NCBI GenBank assembly: GCA_021397835.1
Contig: JAJFZO010000407.1
Location: 3,100,001 to 3,164,000, forward strand
Length of the DNA stretch: 64,000 nt
Source: Moringa oleifera
Lineage: Eukaryota > Streptophyta > Magnoliopsida > Brassicales > Moringaceae
Reading direction: 5' to 3'
In this document: in pieces, positions 1 through 12,660 of the stretch
How the letters are laid out: each line of letters opens with the position of its first letter
How positions within the stretch are numbered: position 1 is the stretch's first letter
Notes under the pieces: model-generated
What the model saw: the letters and a program-made list of their open reading frames with translations, nothing else
Databases searched by the model: none
What the model was told of the DNA's origin: nothing
Position numbers and translations under genes: made by a program

Positions 1-417
1 ATCCTCTGTACAAAATGACAACACTTCACATAACTCTGCAAGTGCAGTTAGCTGCATAGAAGGCTCAGTTTCTTCACTCAAACTTGAAAAGATTCTCTTC
101 AATTTCACATGATCACCAGAAGATCTCTGCCTCTGGAAATTGTGAAAACTTCTATATCTCAGGTCATCATCATCAGAATCACATGACCCATAAGCTGAAT
201 CCTTCTCCAGATCTTCCCCTGATCGACTTGATGCTGAAGCCGAGGATGAGGTTTCCATATAAGCTTCATGTGTTTCAGGGGTGGAGTTTGGTGAATTGAT
301 ATTGGTTTGAACAGATGAGTTTGATGAACTTGGTCTGAACTCCAACGAACTACAGGCTCTCTTATCAGCAGGTAGTTCCTCACTCATTTCCGTGCGCTTT
401 TGGCCTCGGTTCCCCAT
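1..417 (-). CDS. UPL4: UPL4 HECT-type E3 ubiquitin ligase, first coding exon (partial)
   Basis: The minus strand is open from an ATG at 417 to the window edge, about 139 codons, and runs off the left end. The product starts MGNRGQKRTEMSEELPADKR, followed by a Ser-rich stretch, an acidic run (CDSDDDD) and RQRSSGDHVKLK, then a helix ending ALAELCEVLSF. From memory this matches the N terminus of Arabidopsis UPL4, where armadillo-like repeats follow. The catalytic HECT domain would lie beyond the window. UPL4 transfers ubiquitin from E2 enzymes through a HECT cysteine. The start is chosen because it agrees with the family start; an ATG in another frame at 383 is an artefact. The upstream leader may contain an intron. 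Identity is fairly sure; completeness cannot be judged. Confidence 0.88.
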   Translation of the reverse strand, partial: MGNRGQKRTEMSEELPADKRACSSLEFRPSSSNSSVQTNINSPNSTPETHEAYMETSSSASASSRSGEDLEKDSAYGSCDSDDDDLRYRSFHNFQRQRSSGDHVKLKRIFSSLSEETEPSMQLTALAELCEVLSFCTED

Positions 418-1340
418 TAATTAATCAGTTCTCTTAGATCTTCCAACAAAGGAATTCCATAAAAACATTCAGTCCTAACTTGAAATTTTCCCTTGAATGA
501 AGTAGAGCATAGAAATCTTTCCACTTCCACAAATTTCACAGGCACAAAACAAAACAATCTAATCATAAATATCAAAAAGGCAAAAATAGAATCATCAAAG
601 CTTCAGCTGATGATTATAGTGAAAGTGACAGTGTTGCATAGTTTTCATGTGAAAAGAAAAAACAGAGCACTAATGGCTATTCTGGTCAATCCTCAAGCTC
701 GGAGCTTACATAATCATCAGATACCGGTCCACTAATCCATTCATGCACCGAGAAAACTAGGAATTGCAAAAGAACACTGAAGGTAGGATTACACCAAAGG
801 AGTTAAAAGGGGCCAAAAAAAAAAAGAGATAGAAAACTGACTTCCAAAGAGGCTAGGGCTTGCAACAATGTCGACCAAACAGATTCATAAAAAAAAAAAA
901 ACTCAAACATTCGCACAAAAACAACAAAATCACTTTCCAAAAAAAAAATACATAATCATATATAACAAACGCCAAAATTCAAGAACTTTACATGTGCAAA
1001 CAAGGAAGAAAACAAAGATGAAGGCAAGTAAGAATCAAAAGCAGCGATCAGCTGACACGAAGCCAACAGAGCACACAGATACTTATTGTCCTCTGTTTTT
1101 CTATTATTCTTCTTCTTCTTCTTCCTTTCCAATGAACCTTAGTTTCTATGATTGGCAATCGGCCTTCGTATGGCAGGAAGACCAGAAATTTTCAAAGAGA
1201 AGAATATAGGCTTACTTTATTTTTAGGGGGAAGGTGATGATTTTTTTCCTCTTCTTCTTCGTTTCCTTTTTAGACACACGGCGATACTGTTTCTGGCCGA
1301 TTACATTAGAGGGCGGTAGCCGAAAACAGAGGCCTCAGTG
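418..1340 (-). promoter_or_regulatory. 5' leader and promoter region of UPL4
   Basis: This stretch lies upstream of the UPL4 start. It has poly(A)/poly(T) runs and CT-rich tracts (about 1105-1130 and 1245-1275 as read on the plus strand) and no convincing protein. The transition to GC-richer sequence at about 1260-1345 probably marks the transcription start. No exact TATA box or splice site is claimed. Confidence 0.4.
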
Positions 1341-3060
1341 TTGTATCACCAAAAATATTATTTATATAATTTATTTATTTAATATTATGAAAAAGTTTTG
1401 GTAATTACGCTTTTTAAAAATTAGACTTCTTCTTCTTGGAGGTTGATATCCCGGCTATCAAGGCTCACATTATCAGATTAAATTAATTTAAAAAATAATG
1501 TATAATAATTTAATAGATTAAATAAATAAATTTATTATTTTTAAATTTCAAAATAATAATTAGATAAATTTCATATTATCATTTAAATTTTCATACTTAA
1601 GAAATAATAAATTAATCTATTAAAATTAAATTAAATATTATCACAAAAATTAAATATTAAAAATATTTAAATTAAATATTTAATATATAAATTTTGATTC
1701 AATATTTTTTATAAATATAAAAAATTCAACTACAATAATAAAAAATTTTAAATTTTTTAGACTAAATATATATATATATATTAAATTTATATTGTTAAAA
1801 AATTTTAAAATTTTTAAAAATAAGTTTTACATAAAAAATTATTTAAAGTTTAAGAATAAATCCAAAATAAAGTGAAAGATTCATTTATATTATTTTAAAA
1901 ATACTTTAATAGTAAAAAATATTTGAATATTTTATAATCATTTGAGTTAAATTTTAATTTAATAATAAATTGATAAATTAAGATTTGATTTGTAAACATT
2001 AAAATTTTATGCAACTTTCATCTTAAATTTTATTAATATAATATATATATATATATATATATATGCTTCAATGTATAACTTGTGATCCAACTTGATGCAA
2101 TTTTAATCATATAATTAATTTTTAAAAAGTTAAAAAAATTATTATATAATTTTTAATTTGAATTTTTTATAAATATAAAAAATATTCAAATAACAAAAAA
2201 ATCAAAATTTTGTTGAGTTTTAATTTTTTAAAATATTATATTATTAAAATTTAAAAAATCATAAAATAAATATTCTTAAATTAAAATTTATTCAAATTGA
2301 AAGATCAACTTTGTAAAATTTATCTCAATTATTTTTGAAGTATTTTAGTATTAAAAAATATCTATAATTTTTTAAAATTATCAAAATTAATATTTAATTT
2401 AAATAAAATTAATAATTAATAATTTAATTAAAAAATTAAAAGATAAATATTATTTTAAATTTTAAAATTTGTTTTATCTTTTCAATCATTAACTTTTAAA
2501 ATATCTCAAACAAACTCTAATCTATCAATTTGGATCAAATTGAATTTTTTAAAAAAATTTAAAATATTAAAAATATTCAAATTAAAAATTTTTATAATAA
2601 ATTTAGAGTTAAAATTTTTCTTAAATGTAACAAAATATTTTAGAAACCATCACAAAAAGTTTAAAATTATTTAAATACTAAAGATATTTTTAAAAAATTT
2701 AAAAATTTATAAAAATATTTTGTTAATAAAAATTACTTAAATTTAGAAATTGAAATTAAAATAAAATTTAAAATTTATTCCATTCATTTTTAAAATATTT
2801 AATAATAAAAATAATACTAATTTTAATTATTTTATCAAAATTTAATTTAAATAAAATTTATTTTAAAAAAATTTTGAAAGTCAAGATTTGATTAACAAAA
2901 AACCTAAAATTTAAATTTTAAAATAATTTCTAAGATCAAATTTAATTTTTTATATTTAAATTAAATTAAAAATATTTTAAATGTTAAAATATATTAGAAA
3001 TAAAAATTTATTAATTCAAACAGTCACAAAAGATAATTTTAAATTTCAGGGATGTAAGTT
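1341..3060. repeat. Very AT-rich spacer with repeated degenerate units
   Basis: This spacer is almost entirely A and T and has no coding sequence. At least three diverged copies of one AT-rich unit can be lined up here (about 1600-2050, 2085-2420 and 2480-2870). Shared landmarks include an 'aaaatattcaaat' block, a 'cacaaaaa' block and an 'aaaataaagtg'-like block. Related copies recur at 51270-51735 and 57730-58110. A perfect (AT)n run sits at 2036-2064. Confidence 0.5.
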
Positions 3061-4477
3061 TGTTAGAGTAAGTAAAGGAGTAAGCGGTCAACACCGCACC
3101 GTGGGGCCAGAGAAGTGCCTTGTACCTCACGGTGCAAGTAGGAGTGTACCACCTATAAATTAAGCTTGGCCTGAGCTTCATCATTATCTTTTCCTTTTCT
3201 CAAAAGAAAGTTGATGGTATGAGCTCTGTAAACTGGGGTTCTTGAGCAGACTATATCGGTTAGCTATGATCGAGGCATAATGTAATGTCGTGATAGAAAA
3301 GAATCTTGAACTTTCCAAGATGGCTTAGCTAGGATTGAGACATTCATAGATTAAAGAATAAAGAGTGGAATAGATTTTTGGGTGAAAGAAGAGTCCACAC
3401 AGAAGAAAAAAAAGATTCAAAAATAACAGTTGGGCATTCACGCAGAAAGTCAGCCAGATAATTTCGCAGTCAATGCACTGGATTAGTTCAGCTGGTTTGG
3501 TTGTATCCAAAATTCCGCTAAGCACACGTGCAGAAGAAGAAAACGAACCACCACATTGGTGTACTACAAGCAGCAAAGACCATGCAAAGGAGTCGCATCT
3601 TGACGTGGAATTTTGGTCCAGCAAGAGCTATGCTGAAAATCAATGTTTACGATGTGAAAGCATATCTCATTGGATGATTTTCTGAAGCAATCCAGAGCAT
3701 AGCAAAATAACATAAATTGATTCATTTAGGTGGCCCCATTTGGTGCTCCACCGACTGACATGTTTTGGATTGGGCACTAAAGCTTCTCAGATACTAGACG
3801 GTACCATATCTGAATACAGTTGATCCTATTTGCAAATTTAACTCATGATGTATATGAAACAAATGTAACACGGCACATGCATGTTGGTGATGGCTTTAAC
3901 TGGCAACCTAAATCTTCCTAAGAAGGCAGCTCATGGAGCCAGGTAAAATGCATAAAACAAACCCTCCCCTTGCTCAACCCTCATTCATCTGAGCCAGTGG
4001 TGCACAAAATTGGTATCTCCTCTAAAAAGTAACTTGCTATGAAGGACTAGTCATTGAGAAAATAATGACATCATGACATGATAGCGCATCGTCCAGAATT
4101 TCCGAATGCCCAAATGAAAATCGTCAAGTCAATTGAAAAGAACTACTAAAGAAACATTAACATTCAAATAAATATATCCAGTCTATTCAACCTTAAATCA
4201 TCCTCAATTTCAGAACAGAAGATTAGATGCTTGCAAAGTTTTCCAGTCTACAAATCATTGGAAAGCAAATCCTCCCAAGATGTACAGTATTTCTTAGAAT
4301 AGCCACTCTAATCTGAAATACAATATACAAAACTTAATCACTGTGGACACAACATGACAGGTAGCACACAGAATCTCAGCATGTGCATAAGATGAATATT
4401 CTGATGCAATATTTGTTGTCGGCACCGGACTTCTAAAATAGGATTTAAAAAACCAAATAAGATGAACAGTAACAGAT
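3061..4477. other. Spacer downstream of NF-YB, including its 3' UTR
   Basis: The NF-YB stop codon is at 4478-4480 and the gene reads leftward, so the right part of this stretch is its 3' UTR. Further left I see no gene I can name. There is a short hairpin at 3096-3135 (GCACCGTGGGG pairing with CCTCACGGTGC, one mismatch), a TATA-like CTATAAATTA at about 3150 on the plus strand, and a 70-codon plus-strand frame at 3473-3685 with no recognisable family. Confidence 0.35.
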
Positions 4478-7400
4478 CTACTCTGTGCCTTGCATAGGAA
4501 CCATCATATGTTGGGCCTGTGGCTACAAACACAAAAATCCAGCAAATACAAAATTAGAACCACAAAACCATTCTCATTAACCAAATATCTGATAAAAACT
4601 AACAGAAAGGAAAATAAATAACCAAAAAAAGCCAGAAACAGAACAAAAGATTAGAAAATTACTATTATACTTAAAAAGTAGTCATGGTCATGACACACAC
4701 TAAACTAATAATGAACCATCAAAATGTCTTTTTGATAAGCCATAAACTAATAAATGGTGAGACTGTCTTTTTTATAAAAAAAAATCAATAGAAGGTTAGA
4801 CTGTTATTAAAAGATAACAACGGTTTCTTCAATTCTTGTTCCATGGATAATACACCTTTTACGGTCATTGAAAATTAAAAAAGTTTCATGCCTGATAGTG
4901 CAAGACAGGCCAATTTCCGATCATAATCCAAGCTGAACTTCAATTGTTTTCCACAGTCTAACATGTGCTCAAAAATCTAGGCTAAGTCAATAACTTCATG
5001 TCTCACAATTCCATGAGAAAATTCTAACTACACTTGCTACCCAATTCTCTTCCTAGTCACTATTCTTCTATCAAGTAAAGATAGAGGTAAAAGTATGTGG
5101 TGGTGATGGTGGTCTAGCTGCAATGACAACGCAATGGTCAAGGCAGCGAGGGTAACATGGTGTGCATGGCAGTAACAAAATTGATAGTCAGAGGTTGTCC
5201 TTTCAAACAGTTCAACAATCTAAAGCTAAAGCATGTCACCAAATAATGGCTATCAATCCACAGCAATCCTGGGTCACTATTCAAATCCAATGTCTAAAAG
5301 TTGAACTAGCATACAAAGTATAGGAATTGTGACAAAGCTATCTATTACAAGACTATTACAAAATATTCATATAACTAATTGTATTTATGTACAACACAAA
5401 CCACACAGAGTCTGCGCTCTGCAGAGAAAGGACCAATTGCAGCCACGCATGATATGACTACTAACTATAAACTGACGTTATGTTTTTAAGTTTCTGAGTA
5501 AGCAGCAAATATTATTGCCAAGGCCAATTTCCGATCATAATCCAGTGTTACTAGAGGTAGAAAGTATCAAGTGGGGTCTGTGCCCATTTAGGTTCAAAGA
5601 ATATGTGGTTACATATCAAGGGTTTTGACAAACTAGTTAAGGAATGGTGGGAGGGTGTAAGAGAGGAAGGAAATGCAAGTTTTGTGATCGCAAGGAAACT
5701 GAAAGGAGTAAAGACAAAAGTAAGAAAATGGAGCAAAGAGTAGTTTGGCAGCTTGGGGAAGAGAAGGGCTGTGTTGTGGAGTGATCTGCAACAGCTGAAC
5801 AGTTTTATTATGGGGGATGGGTAGGAGGACGGGGCAGCTTCAGGAAAAGAGATTGACAATCAACAAGGAGTTGGTGCATTTGTTAAAACTGAAAGAAATA
5901 TCGTGAAGGTAGAAATCGAAAGCACTTTGGTTAAAGGCTGGAGATAGGAATACTGCTTTTTTCATAAAACGGCTACTGCTCATAGGAGGTATGATTATAT
6001 AAGTTGCAAATCAAAGGTGAAGTCTTGGCTGAAGTGCAGGGGTTAAAGGAGGGTGTTAGTAGTTTCTATGAGAACTTGTAATGGGAAAGAGAGGCATGGT
6101 GCCCAAAATTGGAAGGGCTGGAATTCAAGCAGATTGGTCCAGAGTTGAAAGAGGATATTGAAAGGCAGTTTGGGGAAGATGATATTTGGAATGCGTTGAG
6201 GAATGGTGCCAGGGATAAGGCTCCGAGACCTGATGGTTTTACAATGGCTTTTTTGAAATCTAATTGGGAGATTGTAAAAGGCGATATTCTGAGGATATTT
6301 GTGAAATATCGTGAGAATGGGAGGTTTGTAAAGTTCCTTAACTCCACGTTCATAATGTAAAGTGTAAATTCCTAAGAAGATGGGGGCCGAGAATATCACT
6401 ATAGCTTGGGTAGGCACGTGAATAAGTTGATCTCTAAAGTTTTAGCCAAGAGGTTGAGAGGGCTGGTAAAGGTTGTGATTAACAGTAGCCAAAATGCGTT
6501 TGTAAAAGGTAGACAAATCTTGGATGTAATACTTATTGCAAATGAGGTAGTGGATAGCTAAATGAGAGAGGGAAAAAAGGCATTGTGTGTTAACTGGACA
6601 TGGAAAAAGCCTATGACTACATCTCGTAGGATTTCTTGATGTATATGCTAAGCAGAGTGGGTTGTGGGCCTAAATGATGTATTTGGATGTCATGGCGCAT
6701 TTCTACGGCCTCTTATGCAATATTAGTGAACGGCTGCCCTTCTGGCTTTTTTAAGGGATCTACAGGTCATCTCCCCTACTGTTTACATTGGCAATGGAAG
6801 GGCTAGATGGGCTTCTAACCAACGCTGTCAACAGGGGCTTGTTAGGGGGATTTAAAGAGGGTAGTGATGGGAGAGAGGTGATGGTGTCGCATCCGCTGTT
6901 TGTTGATGGCACCGTAATTTTTTGTAAAGCTAAGGAGGAGCCAATAATTAATTTAAAGGGTTTACTACTAATTTTTGAGGTTGTTTTCGGCTGAAGATTA
7001 ATCTGGGTAATACAGAGATTGTAATGGTGGGTGATGCAGAAAATGGGAGTGCCTTAGCCTCTTTGATGGGAGCTAAATTAGTAAATTTTCCTATGAAATA
7101 CTTGGGGTTGCCTTTGGGAGCTAGACACAAGGATGCTTCGATATGGAATGGGGTTGTAGAAAGGCTTGAAAGAAAACCAGCTGGATGGAAGAAGTATCTA
7201 TCCAAGGTTGGTAGATTGACCTTGATCAAGTCTACTCTTGCTAACCCACCTATTTATTTCATGTCTATCTTTCCACTTCCAAGGGCTGTAGTAAGCTGGA
7301 GGCAGTGAAAAGGACGTTTCTGTGGGGTAGTATGGGAGAGTGCTACAAATACCATCTCATAAGGTGGGAGGTGGTTACACAACCCATAACAAAAGGAGGG

Positions 7401-10400
7401 CTAGGGAACAAGAACTTTGCTTCTTTTAATAGGGCCTTAATGGGCAAGTGGCTATGGAGGTTTATGGTGGAGAGAGAGGGGCTATGGAGAAGATTAGTAA
7501 GGGCAAAGCATAAGAAGTTGGAAGGAGGCTGGATGACTAGAAGAGGTAGAGGACCATATGGAGTTGTGGTCTGGAAGGCTATTAGAAAAAGGTGGGATGA
7601 GTTTGAGAAGTGGATTGAGTTCAAGGTCGGGAGGGAAGATAAGATCAAGTTTTGGCACGATAGGTGGGGTGGGGACAAACCCTCGAACTGTTTCCTGCGG
7701 TTTTCTCCTTAGCAAGCAAGAAAGGAACTTGGGTGAATGGGTGCAGGAAAAAAGGCTCCTGATTTTTGCAGTTTAGAAGAAATGCCCAAGACTGGGTAGT
7801 TGGGCAGATTGAGAGTTTGTATGCTTTGATTTAGAACATCAGTATTGCAGACAACGTGGAGGATTCGGTGGCATGGAAGTAGGGACACAGGGGCAGCAAC
7901 TGCTTTACTATCAAATCTTATCTCAGTGGGATGTACAGAGGAGGAGGAAGGCATATCGTTTCCCTAGAAGCAAATTTGGAAGATAAAAGTTCCTCCCAAG
8001 GTTGCCTTTTTCACTTGGAAGGCAGTGAAGGGGAGGATTTTGACGATAGATAATTTAAGGAAAAGGGGAAAGATACTAGTGAATCGTTGTTATTTGTGCA
8101 AAGTGCAGAACGAAACAGTTTATCCTTACTGATGGGGTGCGGGCAGACTGCCCAGTTATGACAGTCGGTTCTCAGTTTGCTAGATCTGTTGTACAAGAGG
8201 AGGTAATGACATGGACAAGGCATGGAGTTAGAAAAGAGAAGATGAGGCTAGTGAAGATGATCTTGCAGTTAGTTTTTTGGAACATTTGGCAAGAAAGGAA
8301 TAGGAGGGCTTTCGATAACTTGGACACACCTTTCTTTGTAATTAGAGAGTCCTAGATTAGAGTTTTGAACTTCTGGGATTCGGGTGAATATTTTATAAAT
8401 GAGGAAGATCTTATTGAATTCATAGAACTACTGACTTTTCAGACTAACTATATGTAACGGGATGCACCCCCTGATGCTTAGTAAATAATACTTACTCTTC
8501 TGTTTCTTCTAATATATATATGTTCCATTTCACATTACACCATGTAGAGAAAACAATTATTACTCCACAATAATTCAGCATATGTTCACAATTCCATGAA
8601 CTGCTTACACAAATATAACAAGTAAATGAAAAGGCAAACGCAACCTTAGAGAATTTCATTAGTTATGATGATTTGATGCCTGAAATGGAAAGTCAAGCAA
8701 TGAATGCAATTGGAAAGGCCAAAGCATTGACAATAATAAGGTATAAGCATATGCCTCATTTGACCAACTAACAATCAAGTTCTCACTTCACATCGTTCAA
8801 AGAAATAACTCATGAACAATTGCTGAAATTAAGAGTTATTATTGCTAATGCATTGATAAATGCAAAGAATGATCCTAAAACCAACACATTGTTGTCAATG
8901 CATACCCTCCTTCCCTCCTTTTCTGTCCCTATTTCTTTATTTAGCAGACCCATCACTTATCCCCTACTTCTAAGTCCATAAGCATTTACCATCTCAATTG
9001 CAACTCTAACGACCGCTCAGTAACCAATTACAATTCAAATCAATAAGCTAGTTCTTATAAAATTGTAATATCATTAAGTTCTATCCAGTTCTAAACGGAA
9101 GTAACCAGAAAGAGACTGGATTTGACACATAATCACATCTGCAGGAAAACTTTGACCAGCAGTAAATACTTCGTAAAAGTATGATCCTGTTATCCCAGAA
9201 TTTGTGAATAGGTAAGAAATTTCATTACATGAACGTAGACAATGGAAGTGTAAAGCAAAATGAAAACCTAAGTGATTGGGTTAACATCATAAGATGCTTT
9301 TCGAAATTGAGTTAAACATAGTAATGCTACGGATTTATAATTGACCTTTTACAAGTAAAGGGCAAAAGATGTTGTCTGATTCCTTTGCCACATTTATATC
9401 CCTCGCTTGGTTGAGAAAACAATGCTAAGGGCACTTCTGTTGTAACCCAGCAACGTCCAGCGAATCTTATGTAAGATTTGAAAGACCAACAAAGGTTAAT
9501 TGGATACGGACTTTCATCCTTTAAAAGTAGCACGTCCAATATTTATTCACTCTCCAACTATCTATTTCCTATAAGAAGGTTAATTGGATACAAACTTCCA
9601 TTCTTGAAAACTAGCACTCCCAATATTTACTCACTGTCCAACTATCTATCTCATATTGCAGGTTTAACAACAAAGTAAAGGAAGAACATTCCTAAAGAGA
9701 AAAATCTGAAAGACTTGAGAAAGAAATGATAGGCCCAATTAACCTCTTAGAATAACTAAAGAGCACTTGCTTTGATGTCAACTCTTTGAAAAGATAACCA
9801 AATAAAGGAGAAGACTATCAAAGGATCGTAACTGAATGAAAAAATATTGTCATGAGTTTTGATTTAATCTCAAATCACCTGCCTAAGAAAAAAACAAAAA
9901 TGATAAAAAAGAAAAAGATAGGGTAGAATATAGAATGAACTTAACCACTACCATGAAAACTCAAACAAAAGTGAGAAAACAATATTATATTAAAAAGACA
10001 TCAAAAGGAGGCAGAAGAGTAATGGATGAATAAACAAACAAAGAAGAAATTGGTGGAAGAACCAAGCTCAATTCTCAGTAAACTTATATTGTGTAAGCAG
10101 AAACCTCAGGCGCAAACATAATGGACAGAGAGAGTAATTGCACATAGACAAAAGATGTTAAAGGCACTTGGCTGTAAATACTTAACACCATAAATGCTAA
10201 GCAGTCCACATTCCTTCCATGATTGATCTGAAAACTTCCATTAAGCGCTAAACTAGATCAAAAATGGATGTTCCATAAGTTGTTACCTAGCATCCATCAA
10301 CTTACAGGTAGTGCAAGTTACAGGGAACCAATAATTTGTAACTTTGCCATACACAATCTCACTACCAAATCATGATTAATCAATACTGACACCAGATTGA

Positions 10401-12301
10401 AGTCATTCAAGCGCTTGAAGACATAAACAAGACCTGTCAGTTGTCCCAGAAAAAGCTCCTGGCCCCTCTTCCTTATTGCAAAAAAAATATGTCATGCTCA
10501 AACTCAAGGGGTGACTGATACCTAACCTATGGTAGTACAGCCACATAATACTGGCCTTCGTAACCATGATACAAGTAATTTTTAACTTGTATTATGCACC
10601 AAAAACAGCTCATAATTGAAGAACATGTAGAGGAATTTGTGCACATGGATGTGAAAGCATTTGTGCATGTAATAAACTGCGCAAGAGAGACAGGGTGTGG
10701 GTGTGCAAGAGATAGAGAAGAGATATAGAGATTACCTGAGAATTCCCGTAATTAACACCTTGTGAGAAAGAGTTTTGATGAGTGAGCTGCAAGAATTAGT
10801 CACCAGAAAGCGCAGAAAAAGGGACATTAAGCTTTGGTAGGGTAAATTCCCAGCAAAAAAAGAACAATTTCTCTGCGACTAAAATTAAAACGAACTCTAG
10901 ATCAACAGAAAATCATAATCCACCTGGTTGTTCAGGCTCGGTTGAACATCTTTCTTCATGGATGTGTCTCCACCCTTTGCTGAACCCTTGGTATCACCCT
11001 ATCAAACAGAAGAAGAATTATATCTCAATATATAAGGAAGCTAACAGAGTTGATAAACATGGTGCATAGAAAATTAATAAAGATAGCAACCCAAGTTGAA
11101 GGGTAGAACGTTCACTAACCTCCATCTGTGAATTCCAATTCGCCAAATACAGAACCAAAGAGAAAACATTCAAACAGTCAGTTGAAACTCACACATGAAA
11201 TGTCACTGGAAACTAAAGCATACAGTCTGAAATCAAAATTCAAATATAAGAATATGCCTCTGTTTTGTTTGCCGAGATACCATAATTGGGGAGCAAAATT
11301 TTTCTGAAATCTCACAATTTCATTTTTTTTTACACAGGAAACATCAACCAATCTGTCTCATAAACCAAAAGAACAGAAGTCTGTTTCCTCTTCTATTCTT
11401 CAGCCTTTCCATTTTCTTAGCAACCAATCAAAGCAACAAAACCAAAACAATATCCATTTTTTAAATGTTACGCGCAGGATACTCAACCTCTCTGTATCTG
11501 GTCAGGTAAATCTTAAGGGGATCAATGTAATCTTCAAAACCTAATGTAGCCATAGCCCAGAGCAAATCATCTCCATTAATCGTCTTTCTCTTCTCTCTCT
11601 GACACTTATCACTTGCCCTGCACAACAATCAGCCACAAAACTTTCCAGTTACACACAGACAAACTCAAAAGCAGTAACCACACCAACAATAACAACAACA
11701 ACAACACCCACCACATCAATAAACAAAACCCACTACCAGAGTAGTAGATACAAATTCAATCAATGAATCCTCTATCATACACAAACAGATCTTGAATTAA
11801 CTGTGCAAAGAAAGGAGGAAAACAAAATAAATTAAAAAGTCATCCCCTATAGTAAATAATGTTTTAGGGTCCCAGTTGCTATGAGACTTGATCCCATATG
11901 GGAAATATGGTTCTCCCAAAGGTTCTTATCATAATGAAGCACATAAATTCTGATCAAACTATTAATTACAGACAAAAAAAATAGTTGACAAGCACTGATT
12001 ATGCTTGACAACTTAATCAATCAACTAAACTAAGAATGAAACAAATAAAGGATTCGATCACATACTCGCTCGTAATGAAGCTAATGAACTCAGAGACGCA
12101 CTCCTGCACGGTCTCCTTGGCATCCTTAGCGATCTTGCCGTTAGCAGGGAGCGCCTTCTTCATTATCCGGCTGATATTGGCGATCGGCAGATACCTGTCC
12201 TGCTCCCGCACGTTTGATCTCGGGCTCTGCTCGCCGCTCTCGTGGCTCCCTCCGCCTGGGCTCCCTGGAGCCGCCTGCGCCTGCGCCGGTTGCTCCGCCA
12301 T
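4478..12301 (-). CDS. NF-YB8: NF-YB (CCAAT-binding factor B subunit), six coding exons
   Basis: Spliced exons are 12301-12066, 11617-11488, 11125-11120, 10998-10924, 10786-10736 and 4516-4478. They total 537 nt and encode 178 residues. The first is [10 protein letters not shown], then a Gly/Ser-rich tail. The histone-fold core runs from about residue 32 to 125 ([20 protein letters not shown], then [10 protein letters not shown] and [10 protein letters not shown]). The C terminus ends [16 protein letters not shown] pairs with NF-YC in the histone fold and, with NF-YA, binds CCAAT promoters in the nucleus. Odd points are a 6-nt exon encoding Met-Glu and a 6.2-kb last intron that holds a LINE and leaves only 12 codons in the last exon. 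A spliced 5' UTR is likely (donor next to 12516, acceptor next to 12311). It belongs to the NF-YB1/8/10 group; the number 8 is inferred from synteny. Confidence 0.93.
4907..5544 (+). repeat. 24-bp perfect direct repeat, second copy at the LINE 5' junction
   Basis: The same 24 bases, beginning AGGCCAATTTCCGATCATAA, occur at 4907-4930 and 5521-5544. The second copy abuts the first recognisable LINE sequence. The 590 bp between the copies shows no LINE or other element that I can recognise. Confidence 0.85.
5545..8515 (+). mobile_element. Decayed LINE (L1-type) retrotransposon, 5'-truncated
   Basis: Plus-strand fragments in shifting frames follow the order of a plant LINE ORF2. The linker before reverse transcriptase is at about 5550-5860. 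The RT start is at 6109-6360 ([19 protein letters not shown]). The RT core is at about 6420-7000 ([24 protein letters not shown], where FADD is expected). The RT end is at 7024-7308 ([28 protein letters not shown]). The RT zinc-binding region is at 7305-8110 ([23 protein letters not shown]). It ends in a tail with GCACCCCCTGATGCTT typical of plant L1 3' ends. Several frameshifts and stops, and loss of the active-site Asp pair, make it dead. The endonuclease is missing. It lies antisense in the last NF-YB intron. Confidence 0.92.
9493..9660. repeat. 84-bp tandem duplication in the NF-YB intron
   Basis: Two head-to-tail units, 9493-9576 and 9577-9660, both start AGGTTAATTGGATAC and share TCCAATATTTA/CCCAATATTTA and CCAACTATCTAT blocks. 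They differ by scattered substitutions, so the duplication is not very recent. Confidence 0.85.
11120..11125 (-). other. 6-nt microexon of NF-YB encoding Met-Glu
   Basis: The minus strand reads ...TTCACAG, then ATGGAG, then GTTAGTG. Without it, the Glu ending exon 2 (11488) would be followed directly by Gly-Asp-Thr-Lys of the next exon (10998). Known NF-YB8/10 proteins read Arg-Glu-Met-Glu-Gly-Asp-Thr-Lys at this place. Both neighbouring introns are phase 0, so inclusion keeps the frame. Confidence 0.85.
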
Positions 12302-12311
12302 CTCGAAAATC

Positions 12312-12660
12312 CTACACAACCACAACTAGAATAAAGAACACGCAATACCATCGGTTGACGAACCAGAAACCCTAGGTCCAGCCAGCGCCAAGATAAATAA
12401 TTATCGAGGAGACGGAGAAAGTGAACAGAGCGAAGAAGAAAAGGAACAGAGAAGGAGAAAGTATTTTTGTGTGTATCTGTGTGTGAAATATGAGTGTGCA
12501 ATGGCAGTTATTTACCTGGTGATTCGTAAAAGGGCGGGAGTGCGAGGGATTGGATTTTGAGGATGAGGAAAAGAGGGGATCGGACGCTGGAGAAGAGAGA
12601 TGAAAGGAGACGACTGAGATGAGAAGATAGGCTTTATCAACACCGTTGGTTTTTGCTTTT
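12312..12660 (-). promoter_or_regulatory. 5' UTR intron and promoter-proximal region of NF-YB
   Basis: Reading leftward, a donor (CACCAG|GTAAATAAC) lies at 12516/12515 and an acceptor (GTTGTGTAG|GATTTTCGAG) at 12312/12311, ten bases before the ATG. This predicts a 5' UTR intron of about 200 nt. The leader exon would extend to roughly 12640 in a CT/GA-rich stretch. Confidence 0.6.

Larger units (their letters stand above)
4517..10735 (-). other. 6.2-kb last intron of NF-YB
   Basis: The intron runs from the donor at 10735-10734 to the acceptor just before 4516. It contains the LINE at 5545-8515, an 84-bp tandem duplication at 9493-9660 and a 24-bp direct repeat (4907-4930 and 5521-5544). I see no other coding sequence between 8516 and 10735 or between 4517 and 5544. 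Confidence 0.8.

Noticed and set aside
3096..3135. MicroRNA precursor hairpin
   Set aside because: The stem is only about 11 bp with one mismatch, too short for a plant precursor.
12036..12329. 97-codon plus-strand frame over NF-YB exon 1
   Set aside because: It is a reverse-strand shadow of the histone-fold exon.
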